Shown here: positions 36,167 to 42,246 of the stretch, piece after piece
How positions within the stretch are numbered: the stretch's first letter is position 1
Layout: the number at the start of each line of letters is the position of its first letter
IMG/VR virus record: IMGVR_UViG_3300030329_001543
Location: 1-55,807 of that record
Source of the DNA: a virus
Length of the DNA: 55,807 nucleotides
Reading direction: 5' to 3' (one strand)
Position numbers and translations under genes: made by a program
Notes under the pieces: generated by a model
Database searches by the model: none
What the model was told of the DNA's origin: nothing
What the model saw: the letters and a program-made list of their open reading frames with translations, nothing else

Positions 36167-36381
36167 TACTCCTCCTCTTGTTTATTGTAACTTCTCATCC
36201 AATCTGATAAATATTTTATTGATGTTTTTTTGTCTAGATTAAATTCATTTTGTATATAAGCGGCAGCTCCAAACATATTTGTCTCACCAGATTCTCTCAG
36301 TTCTTCAAGATACAAGAATACTTCATTTTTAATTCGATTTTCTTCTTCAATATCTTCAAACATTTTTTTAATTGCTATCAT
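36166..36381 (-). CDS. Small conserved phage protein, 71 aa
   Basis: The middle (NMFGAAAYIQNEFNLDKKTS) followed by YLSDWMRSY resembles a short domain seen in many hypothetical proteins of marine phages (NMFGA.PYLQ..F.L....A...L..WM). Likely a helical DNA- or protein-binding unit. ATG start with AAGGAGA upstream. Confidence 0.65.
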   Translation of the reverse strand: MIAIKKMFEDIEEENRIKNEVFLYLEELRESGETNMFGAAAYIQNEFNLDKKTSIKYLSDWMRSYNKQEEE

Positions 36382-36544
36382 AATGTTCTCCTTTTATTAT
36401 TAACATTCCATGTTCATCTCCAAACAATTTCATACATGGTTTACAGTTTTTAGTTATTTTTTTTGTTATTTTTGCTTGACCAGAGACTTTTATTCCGTTT
36501 TTATCAGTTTTTTGATAACAATAAAAACATTCATATACTTTCAT
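36368..36544 (-). CDS. Zinc-finger-like small protein, 58 aa
   Basis: I chose the ATG at 36544 with AGAGGAGT upstream (MKVYECFYCYQKT). A start at 36610 is open but lies in the inverted-repeat leader. CFYC and CKPC pairs about 25 residues apart form a likely zinc ribbon. It overlaps the next gene start by 14 bases. Confidence 0.6.
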   Translation of the reverse strand: MKVYECFYCYQKTDKNGIKVSGQAKITKKITKNCKPCMKLFGDEHGMLIIKGEHYDSN

Positions 36545-36563
36545 TATAACTCCTCTTAATTTT

Positions 36564-36648
36564 ATTGGGGTGAATGCATATCTGCAGCCAACCGAATCAA
36601 ACAACATCATTAGTCATTCTTATTCAATTAATATTTTTACACCCCAAT
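36564..36648 (-). promoter_or_regulatory. Long-range inverted repeat in leader
   Basis: ATTGGGGTG (36564-36572) is an exact inverse of CACCCCAAT (36640-36648). In the minus-strand RNA the 3-prime arm ends a few bases before the AGAGGAG site of the 36544 gene. The loop of 67 bases is large and AT-rich. Same design as the 32301-32374 leader. Confidence 0.45.
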
Positions 36649-36661
36649 ATTTTATTATTAT

Positions 36662-37468
36662 TTACCAAAGTTTTATTGGTTTCCTATTATTGTAATTATA
36701 TACATCTTCAATCATCCTAAGATAATCGTTTATTTTTGTACAATGTACAAATCGAGTAGGTATTTGTTCAATTTTCCTTATTAGCACTTCATGGCTAAAA
36801 TCTGGATGAGTCAACAAATCAATGTAAACAGATAAGAATGTTCTATGTCTATATACTTTATCATTGTATTGTCTAAACTCTTGTATTTTGCCAAGAACAT
36901 CGTGAACAAATTCAAGTGATTGTGTAACTTTAAACTGACCTCTTCTAAATTCATCACACATTGTTTTATCATTTCGACCAGCTAATACTCCTATTAAAGT
37001 AGAAATAGGATATTTATATTGTTTCTTAAAACCGGCTAATATCTTGTATTCATGCATACCTCTATTGCAATAATGATGTAATGAATCATTTAAATTCCAT
37101 TTATCTTGTACAGAATTAACTAATCCTATATCATCAAGAGTCATATTAGAGAATCTATAGTAAATAGGAAGCTTCATATCCATACAAGTAATAAATCTAT
37201 GCTGTCCTTCTACGATAATTAATCTATTTTCTTTATTTAATACTACTTTTATTTCATTTTCAGATGTAAGGTCATTTCTTTCTATTTCTATTCTAAGATT
37301 AGCAATTTTATTAGGTCGAATAGTTCTATTGCTTTCCACCAACAGAAATCTATTGTAATCTTCTTCATCTGTACCTGTTTTAAATATTGGCACCATAGTT
37401 ACTTCATCAAGGCCAACAGCTTGTTGTTGATTTTTATTTAATTTTATTTCTTTGTAAGGTGTTTTCAT
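36662..37468 (-). CDS. ParB/sulfiredoxin-fold nuclease-like protein, 268 aa
   Basis: The central motif VEGQHRFITC (87-96) is the GxxR signature of the ParB N-terminal nuclease/CTPase fold, preceded by NRTIRPNKIANL. The C-terminal half is helical and basic and has no helix-turn-helix I can identify. Phage ParB-like proteins vary from nucleases to regulators, so substrate is unknown. It is near the HTH-containing gene. Confidence 0.7.
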   Translation of the reverse strand: MKTPYKEIKLNKNQQQAVGLDEVTMVPIFKTGTDEEDYNRFLLVESNRTIRPNKIANLRIEIERNDLTSENEIKVVLNKENRLIIVEGQHRFITCMDMKLPIYYRFSNMTLDDIGLVNSVQDKWNLNDSLHHYCNRGMHEYKILAGFKKQYKYPISTLIGVLAGRNDKTMCDEFRRGQFKVTQSLEFVHDVLGKIQEFRQYNDKVYRHRTFLSVYIDLLTHPDFSHEVLIRKIEQIPTRFVHCTKINDYLRMIEDVYNYNNRKPIKLW

Positions 37469-37575
37469 TTTATTATCCTTTTATTTTAATTATTATTAAA
37501 GGGGGAGGCCCGTATGTCATGTGAAAGAGGAGCTTTTTTTCACGAGTGTATGTGTTGACACACGAGCCTTAATTA

Positions 37576-38028
37576 TTATTTTAAAGAGTACCAATATTTA
37601 TATCCACAATCATCATCCCAAACAGAGACTTCTTCAAAATTTAATTTACTATGTTGTTTTATATAATATTGATGATTGCTATCTATTGGTTTCCAATATC
37701 CAATTTTAAAATATCTATTACCACTTAAATCATTTGCAAATTGCACATTATCATATTTTTTCATTTTTAGTAATAATTTAGCTTTTTGTTCTTTTTCTTT
37801 TGCAATGTCTTCTGATGTTTTCATCGCTTTTAATTTATATTTAGCATATGAAGTACCAAATCTATTTGTAACCATCTCTGTTTTTATATCTAATCCATCC
37901 TTTTTTAATAGATTTACTATAGATGCTAATCTCATCCCCCATCCTCTTTCAAATGATTCTACAGCTGTTAAAGAATTACCAGCTTCAAGATATTCTTTTA
38001 CTTTTTGTTTTTGTGATTTTTTTTTCAT
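37576..38028 (-). CDS. DNA-binding protein with winged-helix-like domain, 150 aa
   Basis: Residues about 7-65 (VKEYLEAGNSLTAVESFERG, then RLASIVNLLKKDGLDIKTEM) fit the small phage helix-turn-helix domain with pattern YL..G..ST..E......RLA..I..L...G..I.T. The C-terminal part has many aromatic residues (YWKPIDSNHQYYI). It may be a repressor or regulator of the early operon. ATG with AGGAGAG. Confidence 0.7.
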   Translation of the reverse strand: MKKKSQKQKVKEYLEAGNSLTAVESFERGWGMRLASIVNLLKKDGLDIKTEMVTNRFGTSYAKYKLKAMKTSEDIAKEKEQKAKLLLKMKKYDNVQFANDLSGNRYFKIGYWKPIDSNHQYYIKQHSKLNFEEVSVWDDDCGYKYWYSLK

Positions 38029-38062
38029 TTTATCTCTCCTCGTTATTATTGTTTATTATTAA

Positions 38063-38304
38063 TAAGCGCAAGCCAAACGGTTTTGTGTTTGATTATTTAA
38101 TTTGAATAAAATTTCAAATACATTGTGTCTAGCTTGCACTTAATGATAGGGCACTGCTACTATAGACGATGCGGAGGTCTATTTTACCACATTGTAGTTG
38201 TGAGTGGAAGGGAACAGTGCCCATAAATTCTAGAGCCGCATTTTTGTTACAAGGTAGCGGCACGCATTTTTCAGCACCTTGTTTCGCTATGAGCCTGGCT
38301 TGCG
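38063..38304 (-). ncRNA. Candidate structured RNA block
   Basis: Within a 258-base gap between genes (38029-38286), which also looks richer in G and C than its surroundings. In the minus-strand RNA: an 11-bp stem (38132-38142 with 38063-38073, one G-U) enclosing two hairpins, ATTTGAA/TTCAAAT and CAAAC/GTTTG. Next, an 8-bp perfect stem GGGCACTG/CAGTGCCC (38149-38156 and 38215-38222) enclosing ATAGAC/GTCTAT and CCAC/GTGG. Then a pseudoknot in which ACAAGGT/ACCTTGT (38249-38255 and 38276-38282) interlocks with GCCGC/GCGGC (38235-38239 and 38257-38261). CGCAAGCC/GGCTTGCG (38067-38074 and 38297-38304) could close the whole block. Not a tRNA or any RNA class I know. Confidence 0.55.
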
Positions 38305-38436
38305 ATGTTTTGGCATAATCTTAATTCTTCCATGAGGTATTATTACAACTGCAACCTCACCTCTCTTTCCTTGAGGGTATGAATCTATTACTAAATCTGG
38401 AGCCCAAGATTTTATTTCATTGACTGTTAAATCCAT
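38287..38436 (-). CDS. Small protein, 49 aa
   Basis: ATG at 38436 with AAAGGAAA upstream. MDLTVNEIKSWAPDLVIDSY, then a basic C-terminus (IKIMPKHRKPGS). The gene overlaps the preceding 40-aa gene by TAATG. Its TAG lies five bases from the pseudoknot of the structured block. No family is recognised. Confidence 0.55.
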   Translation of the reverse strand: MDLTVNEIKSWAPDLVIDSYPQGKRGEVAVVIIPHGRIKIMPKHRKPGS

Positions 38437-38558
38437 TATTTTTGTTTCCTTTCTTTTTTCTTTTTATTTCTAGCAATTTGATTTGGAGTTCTTCCATTAG
38501 ATTTTAATTGTTCATTTAATTTATGTTTCTTTTGCTTATTTGTTTTACTTGGTCTCAT
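38436..38558 (-). CDS. Very basic 40-aa protein
   Basis: ATG at 38558, AAAGGAAAC upstream; stop overlaps the next start (TAATG). MRPSKTNKQKKHKLNEQ ... KKKKERKQK is strongly basic, so nucleic acid binding is likely. No family is recognised. Confidence 0.5.
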   Translation of the reverse strand: MRPSKTNKQKKHKLNEQLKSNGRTPNQIARNKKKKERKQK

Positions 38559-38568
38559 TATGTTTCCT

Positions 38569-38763
38569 TTATTGTTTATTATATGGGTTATATTGATTAG
38601 ATAGTTCTAACCAATTATTATCTAAGTATTCCTTTAATTCTTTATATCTTAACGAATTATTAATATTCCAACCATTCTTTTTGTAATGTCTTTCCATACC
38701 TTTAATTATTTGTATCAACTGCATAAAATTTAATTCTTCGGGATTAGCATATTTATTATTCAT
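38569..38763 (-). CDS. Small protein, 64 aa
   Basis: ATG at 38763, weak GGGAATA site upstream. Helical, with many aromatic and Asn residues (FMQLIQIIKGMERHYKKN). First of several coupled short genes before the structured block. No family is recognised. Confidence 0.55.
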   Translation of the reverse strand: MNNKYANPEELNFMQLIQIIKGMERHYKKNGWNINNSLRYKELKEYLDNNWLELSNQYNPYNKQ

Positions 38764-38765
38764 AA

Positions 38766-38879
38766 TTATATTCCCAACATTTGCCTTACTTCTAGCACTA
38801 AACGAAGAAACTCTAGTATTAAATATAGAGTCCAGAATTGTAATGAAAATTTTAGAAATCTTTTAATGTTTGTTGTCAT
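38766..38879 (-). CDS. Small amphipathic/membrane peptide, 37 aa
   Basis: ATG at 38879 with AGGAT upstream. One hydrophobic helix (FLKFSLQFWTLYLILEFLRL) flanked by Arg/Lys, so it may sit at or in a membrane. Length is short and the call depends on that helix and the gene order. Confidence 0.4.
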   Translation of the reverse strand: MTTNIKRFLKFSLQFWTLYLILEFLRLVLEVRQMLGI

Positions 38880-38976
38880 TGTATAATCCTATAGTTATTG
38901 ACCAAGTTAATAGTAAATGTGTATTATAAATAGAAATAAAGTATATATATATTATAATGAATAAGAATAAAAAGAG

Positions 38977-39003
38977 AAAAAAGGGGGGATTAAGGTTCCC
39001 CCC
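38977..39003 (-). terminator. Intrinsic terminator after the first early gene
   Basis: On the minus strand GGGGGG (39003-38998) pairs with CCCCCC (38988-38983), extended by an A-T pair, followed by six T (38982-38977). It lies 15 bases past the stop of the 39018 gene, so this gene forms its own short transcript, with read-through or a new promoter needed for the rest of the operon. Confidence 0.85.
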
Positions 39004-39017
39004 AGACCTATGATTGG

Positions 39018-39254
39018 TTACATTCCCTCATCAAGTGCGAGTGTATCCATTGCTTGTGTAGCATCAGAGTTCTCTAGATTAGAAACAGTCTCTGCGTCTG
39101 CGAGATATTGAAACCCAGACCCTTGATGCTTAACAAGGTTGTATTCAGTCCCGTCTACATTCACTGTACCGTCTGATACTTTTGCCTCGATAGGTACAAT
39201 CTTCTTACCTTCTTCAGTTGTTACAGGTGCTACGACCCTTATTGTTCTTGCCAT
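39018..39254 (-). CDS. First leftward early protein, 78 aa
   Basis: I chose the ATG at 39254 with AAGGAG upstream (MARTIRVVAPV); an ORF start at 39302 lies in the leader hairpin. Beta-rich N-terminal half (VVAPVTTEEGKKIVPIEAKV ... GTEYNLVKHQG) and acidic C-terminus. It has its own promoter, a leader hairpin and a strong terminator, so it is likely abundant early. Possibly a host-takeover or regulatory protein; no family is recognised. Confidence 0.65.
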   Translation of the reverse strand: MARTIRVVAPVTTEEGKKIVPIEAKVSDGTVNVDGTEYNLVKHQGSGFQYLADAETVSNLENSDATQAMDTLALDEGM

Positions 39255-39291
39255 AGTATTCTCCTTATATGGTTTATTGTTAACTAAAAAT

Positions 39292-39308
39292 CGGATTTTC
39301 ATAATCCG
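39292..39308 (-). promoter_or_regulatory. Leader hairpin of the 39254 gene
   Basis: CGGATT / AATCCG, exact 6-bp stem with a five-base loop, in the 5-prime leader between the candidate minus-strand promoter and the ribosome binding site. It could protect the mRNA end or be a recognition hairpin. Confidence 0.5.
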
Positions 39309-39328
39309 CCAGAAAGGTTTACGAGCTA

Positions 39329-39356
39329 ATTATATGTATATATCAAAATCCTACAA
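39329..39356 (-). promoter_or_regulatory. Candidate promoter for leftward transcription
   Basis: On the minus strand TTGTAG (39356-39351), 16-base spacer, TATAAT (39334-39329). The -10 is perfect and the -35 is fair. It sits upstream of the first early gene. It resembles a host sigma70 promoter, but strong AT richness makes chance TATAAT common. Confidence 0.45.
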
Positions 39357-39371
39357 TTTTTTTACTAAAAG

Positions 39372-39404
39372 AACTTGGTCAAATAAACCTTTTTATAATT
39401 TGAC
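39372..39404 (+). promoter_or_regulatory. Candidate rightward control element with inverted repeat
   Basis: AACTTGGTCAAATAA (39372-39386) followed by TATAAT (39394-39399), and the exact inverted repeat GTCAAAT/ATTTGAC (39378-39384 and 39398-39404) overlaps that box. A near-identical AACTTGGTCAATAA occurs on the minus strand at 38908-38895. It lies upstream of the plus-strand packaging/structure operon. Could be a promoter, an operator, or both; not proven. Confidence 0.4.
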
Positions 39405-39463
39405 TTATCATTTAAATTCAAGGGTGGCAGGGTTAGGGATTAATAATATAATGTGTAATTTTT

Positions 39464-39679
39464 ATGGCGAAGGAAATTAAAGAATTATCAAAGCTTCCAT
39501 TAGAGCATCAGAATTACATATTAGAGGCATTGTGTAAAAAGTATGAACCCATAGAAATAGATGATAGGGTGTACTTAATCCCTCCAGAAGTAAATGAATT
39601 AATAGATAATCTTGTTATTCAATTAAACGATTTACATTCATTCAAAAAAAGAGACACTATTGGAAAAAAAGAAAATTAG
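39464..39679 (+). CDS. Small protein, 71 aa
   Basis: First gene of the rightward operon; ATG start with no strong ribosome site. Short, acidic-to-basic helix-rich protein (LSKLPLEHQNYILEAL, EVNELIDNLVIQLN). It overlaps the small terminase start. It could be a regulator or a small terminase partner; no family is recognised. Confidence 0.6.
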   Translation: MAKEIKELSKLPLEHQNYILEALCKKYEPIEIDDRVYLIPPEVNELIDNLVIQLNDLHSFKKRDTIGKKEN

Positions 39680-40439
39680 AAATGTTCCTCATTATGTTTA
39701 TGATAACATAAATGAGTTTGAAGAACATAATCCTAATACAGTTGTACATCCAGATTGGCGAAAAGCGTCTGAAGGAGACTGGGTATTTAGTGATGACGAT
39801 AGAATAATACAGCTTTTAAAAGTATCAAAAGAAATAAACCATCCTCACGATAGAAAAAATTATAAATTTGCAAAAGGATGGGTAAGAACTGTTGTGGGTA
39901 GTTTTATTAATAGACCTAATACATTTATGGATACTGATTTTAGTGCTCATAGTAATAGATACACATTTAGTAAAACTATTAAAAATACAAATGAACAAGT
40001 TAAAAAACGTAAAAATGTAACAAACAAAGAAAAAGACTTTGCTACAAATATTGTCGTAGGAATGGGAGCAATAGAAGCGTATAAAAATGCATACAAAGAA
40101 GCTTCTGATAAAAAAGCAAGACAAAAAGCAACTGTACTTTTAAAACAGGAGAGAGTGATGAAAGAAATAGAAAAATCAGTTTTAGACGTTGCTAAAGGAT
40201 TAGGTATAGACCATGAGTATATCCTTAGTAAATTAAAAAATCTTGCAGATTTTAGTGAAGATGATAATATTATTTTACAATCAACAAAAGAATTAGGCAA
40301 GATTGTGGGGACCTCTGGAAATACAATTAAACAAAAAGAAATGGGATTACTAGGAGTATTTCAAGGATTTTCACCAGAACAACTTGAAGGTGCATCAAGA
40401 AATGAAATACCACAAATAAAAAATAAATCTGAGGAATAA
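39660..40439 (+). CDS. terS: Small terminase subunit-like, 259 aa
   Basis: TTG start (39660), overlapping the gene before. Residues about 118-170 have VTNKEKDFATNIVVGMGAIEA followed by AYKNAY and a QKATVLL, a pattern of terminase_2-type small subunits (LT.KE..F........A...AY......A......LL). A 115-residue N-terminal extension (GDWVFSDDDRIIQLLKV) is extra. It lies upstream of the large subunit with four genes between. It would recognise phage DNA and direct packaging. Confidence 0.7.
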   Translation: MEKKKIRNVPHYVYDNINEFEEHNPNTVVHPDWRKASEGDWVFSDDDRIIQLLKVSKEINHPHDRKNYKFAKGWVRTVVGSFINRPNTFMDTDFSAHSNRYTFSKTIKNTNEQVKKRKNVTNKEKDFATNIVVGMGAIEAYKNAYKEASDKKARQKATVLLKQERVMKEIEKSVLDVAKGLGIDHEYILSKLKNLADFSEDDNIILQSTKELGKIVGTSGNTIKQKEMGLLGVFQGFSPEQLEGASRNEIPQIKNKSEE

Positions 40440-40453
40440 AAAAAGGGGAAAAA

Positions 40454-41530
40454 ATGAGCATAGGAGATGACATCCGAAAAGATGCGGATGGGAATGTAAT
40501 AGGATGTCCACATTGCGGAGCTAGGTCAGTCCATAAAAGTGGATTTTTATATAGAGCAAATTCTAAAAAACAACAATGGTTGTGTACTGCGTGTAATAGG
40601 AAAACTGTAAGACCTAGTATAATAGAAAAAAGTCCATTTAAAGTTGAAGATATTGACCCAGACCATATACCAATAGAAGATTTAATTGAGCATAGAAAAA
40701 AACAATACAAGCAAAAAGCAATATCTAAAAAAAGTAAAAAACTTGTAAAAATAGATATTAATGTAAAAGGGCCTATTGGAATTGCTCACTTTGGAGACCC
40801 TCACGTTGATGATGATGGTACGGATATATCTCAAATATTATATTATATGAATGTGATTAATGGTACGCCAGGTATGTTTGCTGGTAATCTTGGAGACATT
40901 CAAAATAATTGGATAGGTAGATTATCTTCTTTATATGGACAACAATCTACTTCTGCAAAAGAATCATGGAGACTTACAGAATACTTTGTAAATAAATTAA
41001 ATTGGTTATACTTAGTAGCTGGAAACCATGACGTATGGAGTGGGGATGGAGACCCTCTTGATTTTATAATGAGAGACCATCAAGGATTATATGAGAAATG
41101 GGGAGCTAGGATGAATCTTGTATTTCCTAATGGAAGGGAGATAAGAATAAATGCAAGACATACTTTCAAAGGTAATAGTATATGGAATACTGCTCATGGG
41201 GTTGCTCGTGCTGCTCAAACTGGTTGGGCTGACCATGTCCTTACTTGTGGACATACTCACGTTTCTGGTTATCAAGTCATTAAGAATCCCGCTAATGGAT
41301 TAATATCTCATGCTTTACAAGTAGCTTCTTTTAAAATAATGGATAGTTACGCAGATAAATTAGGATTAGATGATAAAAACATCTTTAATTGTCCAGTTAC
41401 TATTATTGACCCTCAATACGATGATGATGATAATAGATTAATTACTACAATTTTTAATCCAATTAATGCATCACAATATTTAACGTATCTTAGAAAAAAT
41501 TATAATAAATTAAAGAATGAAAAAGCTTGA
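40454..41530 (+). CDS. Zinc-ribbon metallophosphoesterase, 358 aa
   Basis: Zinc ribbon CPHC (18-21) and CTAC (44-47) at the N-terminus; a basic linker; then a calcineurin-like phosphoesterase with all signature motifs: FGDPHVDD (D115, H117), NLGDI (D148), GNHD (190-193), ARHTFKG (H236) and CGHTHVSG (267-269). These metal-dependent enzymes cut phosphodiester or phosphate bonds; the ribbon suggests a DNA or RNA substrate. It lies between terminase subunits, so it may trim DNA during packaging; inferred. Overlaps the thermonuclease-like gene by 14 bases. Confidence 0.85.
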   Translation: MSIGDDIRKDADGNVIGCPHCGARSVHKSGFLYRANSKKQQWLCTACNRKTVRPSIIEKSPFKVEDIDPDHIPIEDLIEHRKKQYKQKAISKKSKKLVKIDINVKGPIGIAHFGDPHVDDDGTDISQILYYMNVINGTPGMFAGNLGDIQNNWIGRLSSLYGQQSTSAKESWRLTEYFVNKLNWLYLVAGNHDVWSGDGDPLDFIMRDHQGLYEKWGARMNLVFPNGREIRINARHTFKGNSIWNTAHGVARAAQTGWADHVLTCGHTHVSGYQVIKNPANGLISHALQVASFKIMDSYADKLGLDDKNIFNCPVTIIDPQYDDDDNRLITTIFNPINASQYLTYLRKNYNKLKNEKA

Positions 41531-41927
41531 TAAATTTATATATAATGCTAAATTAGTAAGAGTTGTTGATGGCGATACTTGCGATGCTCTTATAGATTTA
41601 GGATTTGATACTTTTGTAAAAAAAAGAATACGATTTGCTGGTGTAGATACTTGGGAATCTAGAACCAGAAACCTAGAGGAAAAGAAAAAAGGATTAGAGG
41701 CAAAAAATTATACAAAAAAAATGCTAGAAAGTTCCGATAAAGGAAGCTTTACTTTAAAATCTCACGGCCTTGGTAAGTACGGCCGAGTACTTGGTGAGAT
41801 TTTTCTAAAAGGACAAGAAATTAGTCTAAATGAATTATTAAAAGAAAATGGCCATGCGTATGAATACGATGGTGGCAAGAAAAAACAATTTACTAATAAA
41901 GGAATACAAAACGACCCAGAGTGTTAA
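41517..41927 (+). CDS. Thermonuclease/SNase-like protein, 136 aa
   Basis: Micrococcal-nuclease fold: VRVVDGDT (D20), RIRFAGVDTWESR (R39, D44, E47) and KYGRVLG (R90), which match the catalytic D21, R35, D40, E43 and R87 of staphylococcal nuclease. It lacks a signal peptide, so it acts in the cell. It may degrade host DNA or trim DNA during packaging; not known. Confidence 0.88.
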   Translation: MKKLDKFIYNAKLVRVVDGDTCDALIDLGFDTFVKKRIRFAGVDTWESRTRNLEEKKKGLEAKNYTKKMLESSDKGSFTLKSHGLGKYGRVLGEIFLKGQEISLNELLKENGHAYEYDGGKKKQFTNKGIQNDPEC

Positions 41928-42077
41928 ATGAGCGAATTACAAGAATCAATTATCAGAAGTCAAGTCCTTGTATTGCTCCATAGAAATCAAAATAAATCAA
42001 AAAGAATAATAGAAAGATTTTTAAAATGTATAAATGGAGAATACAATGAAGCAAAAAAAATCATTAACGAAACGTAG
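41928..42077 (+). CDS. Small protein, 49 aa
   Basis: ATG directly after the preceding TAA; overlaps the next gene. Helical and basic (ESIIRSQVLVLLHRNQNKSKRI). No family is recognised. Confidence 0.55.
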   Translation: MSELQESIIRSQVLVLLHRNQNKSKRIIERFLKCINGEYNEAKKIINET

Positions 42078-42246
42078 TCTACAAACAAAAATAGATGATT
42101 TAGAAAAAACAATATTATTTATTGCAGATAGATTAAAAAGAGTAGAAGTTGTTTTTGATGATTTTGTAGAAATGACAAAGCAAACTGAAAAATTTGAGAA
42201 ATACTTAGATGGCAAATATAAACAGTCAGAACATAAACAAAGCTGA
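42046..42246 (+). CDS. Small coiled-coil protein, 66 aa
   Basis: I chose the ATG at 42046 with GGAGA upstream; an in-frame ATG at 42034 is possible. A basic head is followed by a heptad-like helix (KIDDLEKTILFIADRLKRV). It overlaps the terminase gene by 38 bases. Unknown role, perhaps a packaging helper. Confidence 0.55.
   Translation: MKQKKSLTKRSLQTKIDDLEKTILFIADRLKRVEVVFDDFVEMTKQTEKFEKYLDGKYKQSEHKQS

Noticed and set aside
37501-37575. Repeats CTCGTG/CACGAG-like and a T run near the ParB gene, considered as a terminator
   Set aside because: CTCGTG is a direct and not an inverted repeat; the hairpin GTGTGT/ATACAC is weak and the T run is on the wrong side for the minus-strand transcript.
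38149-38222. A 74-base segment with a 7-8 bp closing stem that looked like a tRNA
   Set aside because: Neither strand has a T-loop GTTCRA element, a D-arm of proper size or an anticodon arm in the right place. It is better described as a three-way junction.
39825-40710. Several minus-strand ORFs within the terminase and phosphoesterase genes
   Set aside because: Phe/Ser/Cys-rich shadow frames of AT-rich coding DNA; the plus-strand proteins have clear motifs.
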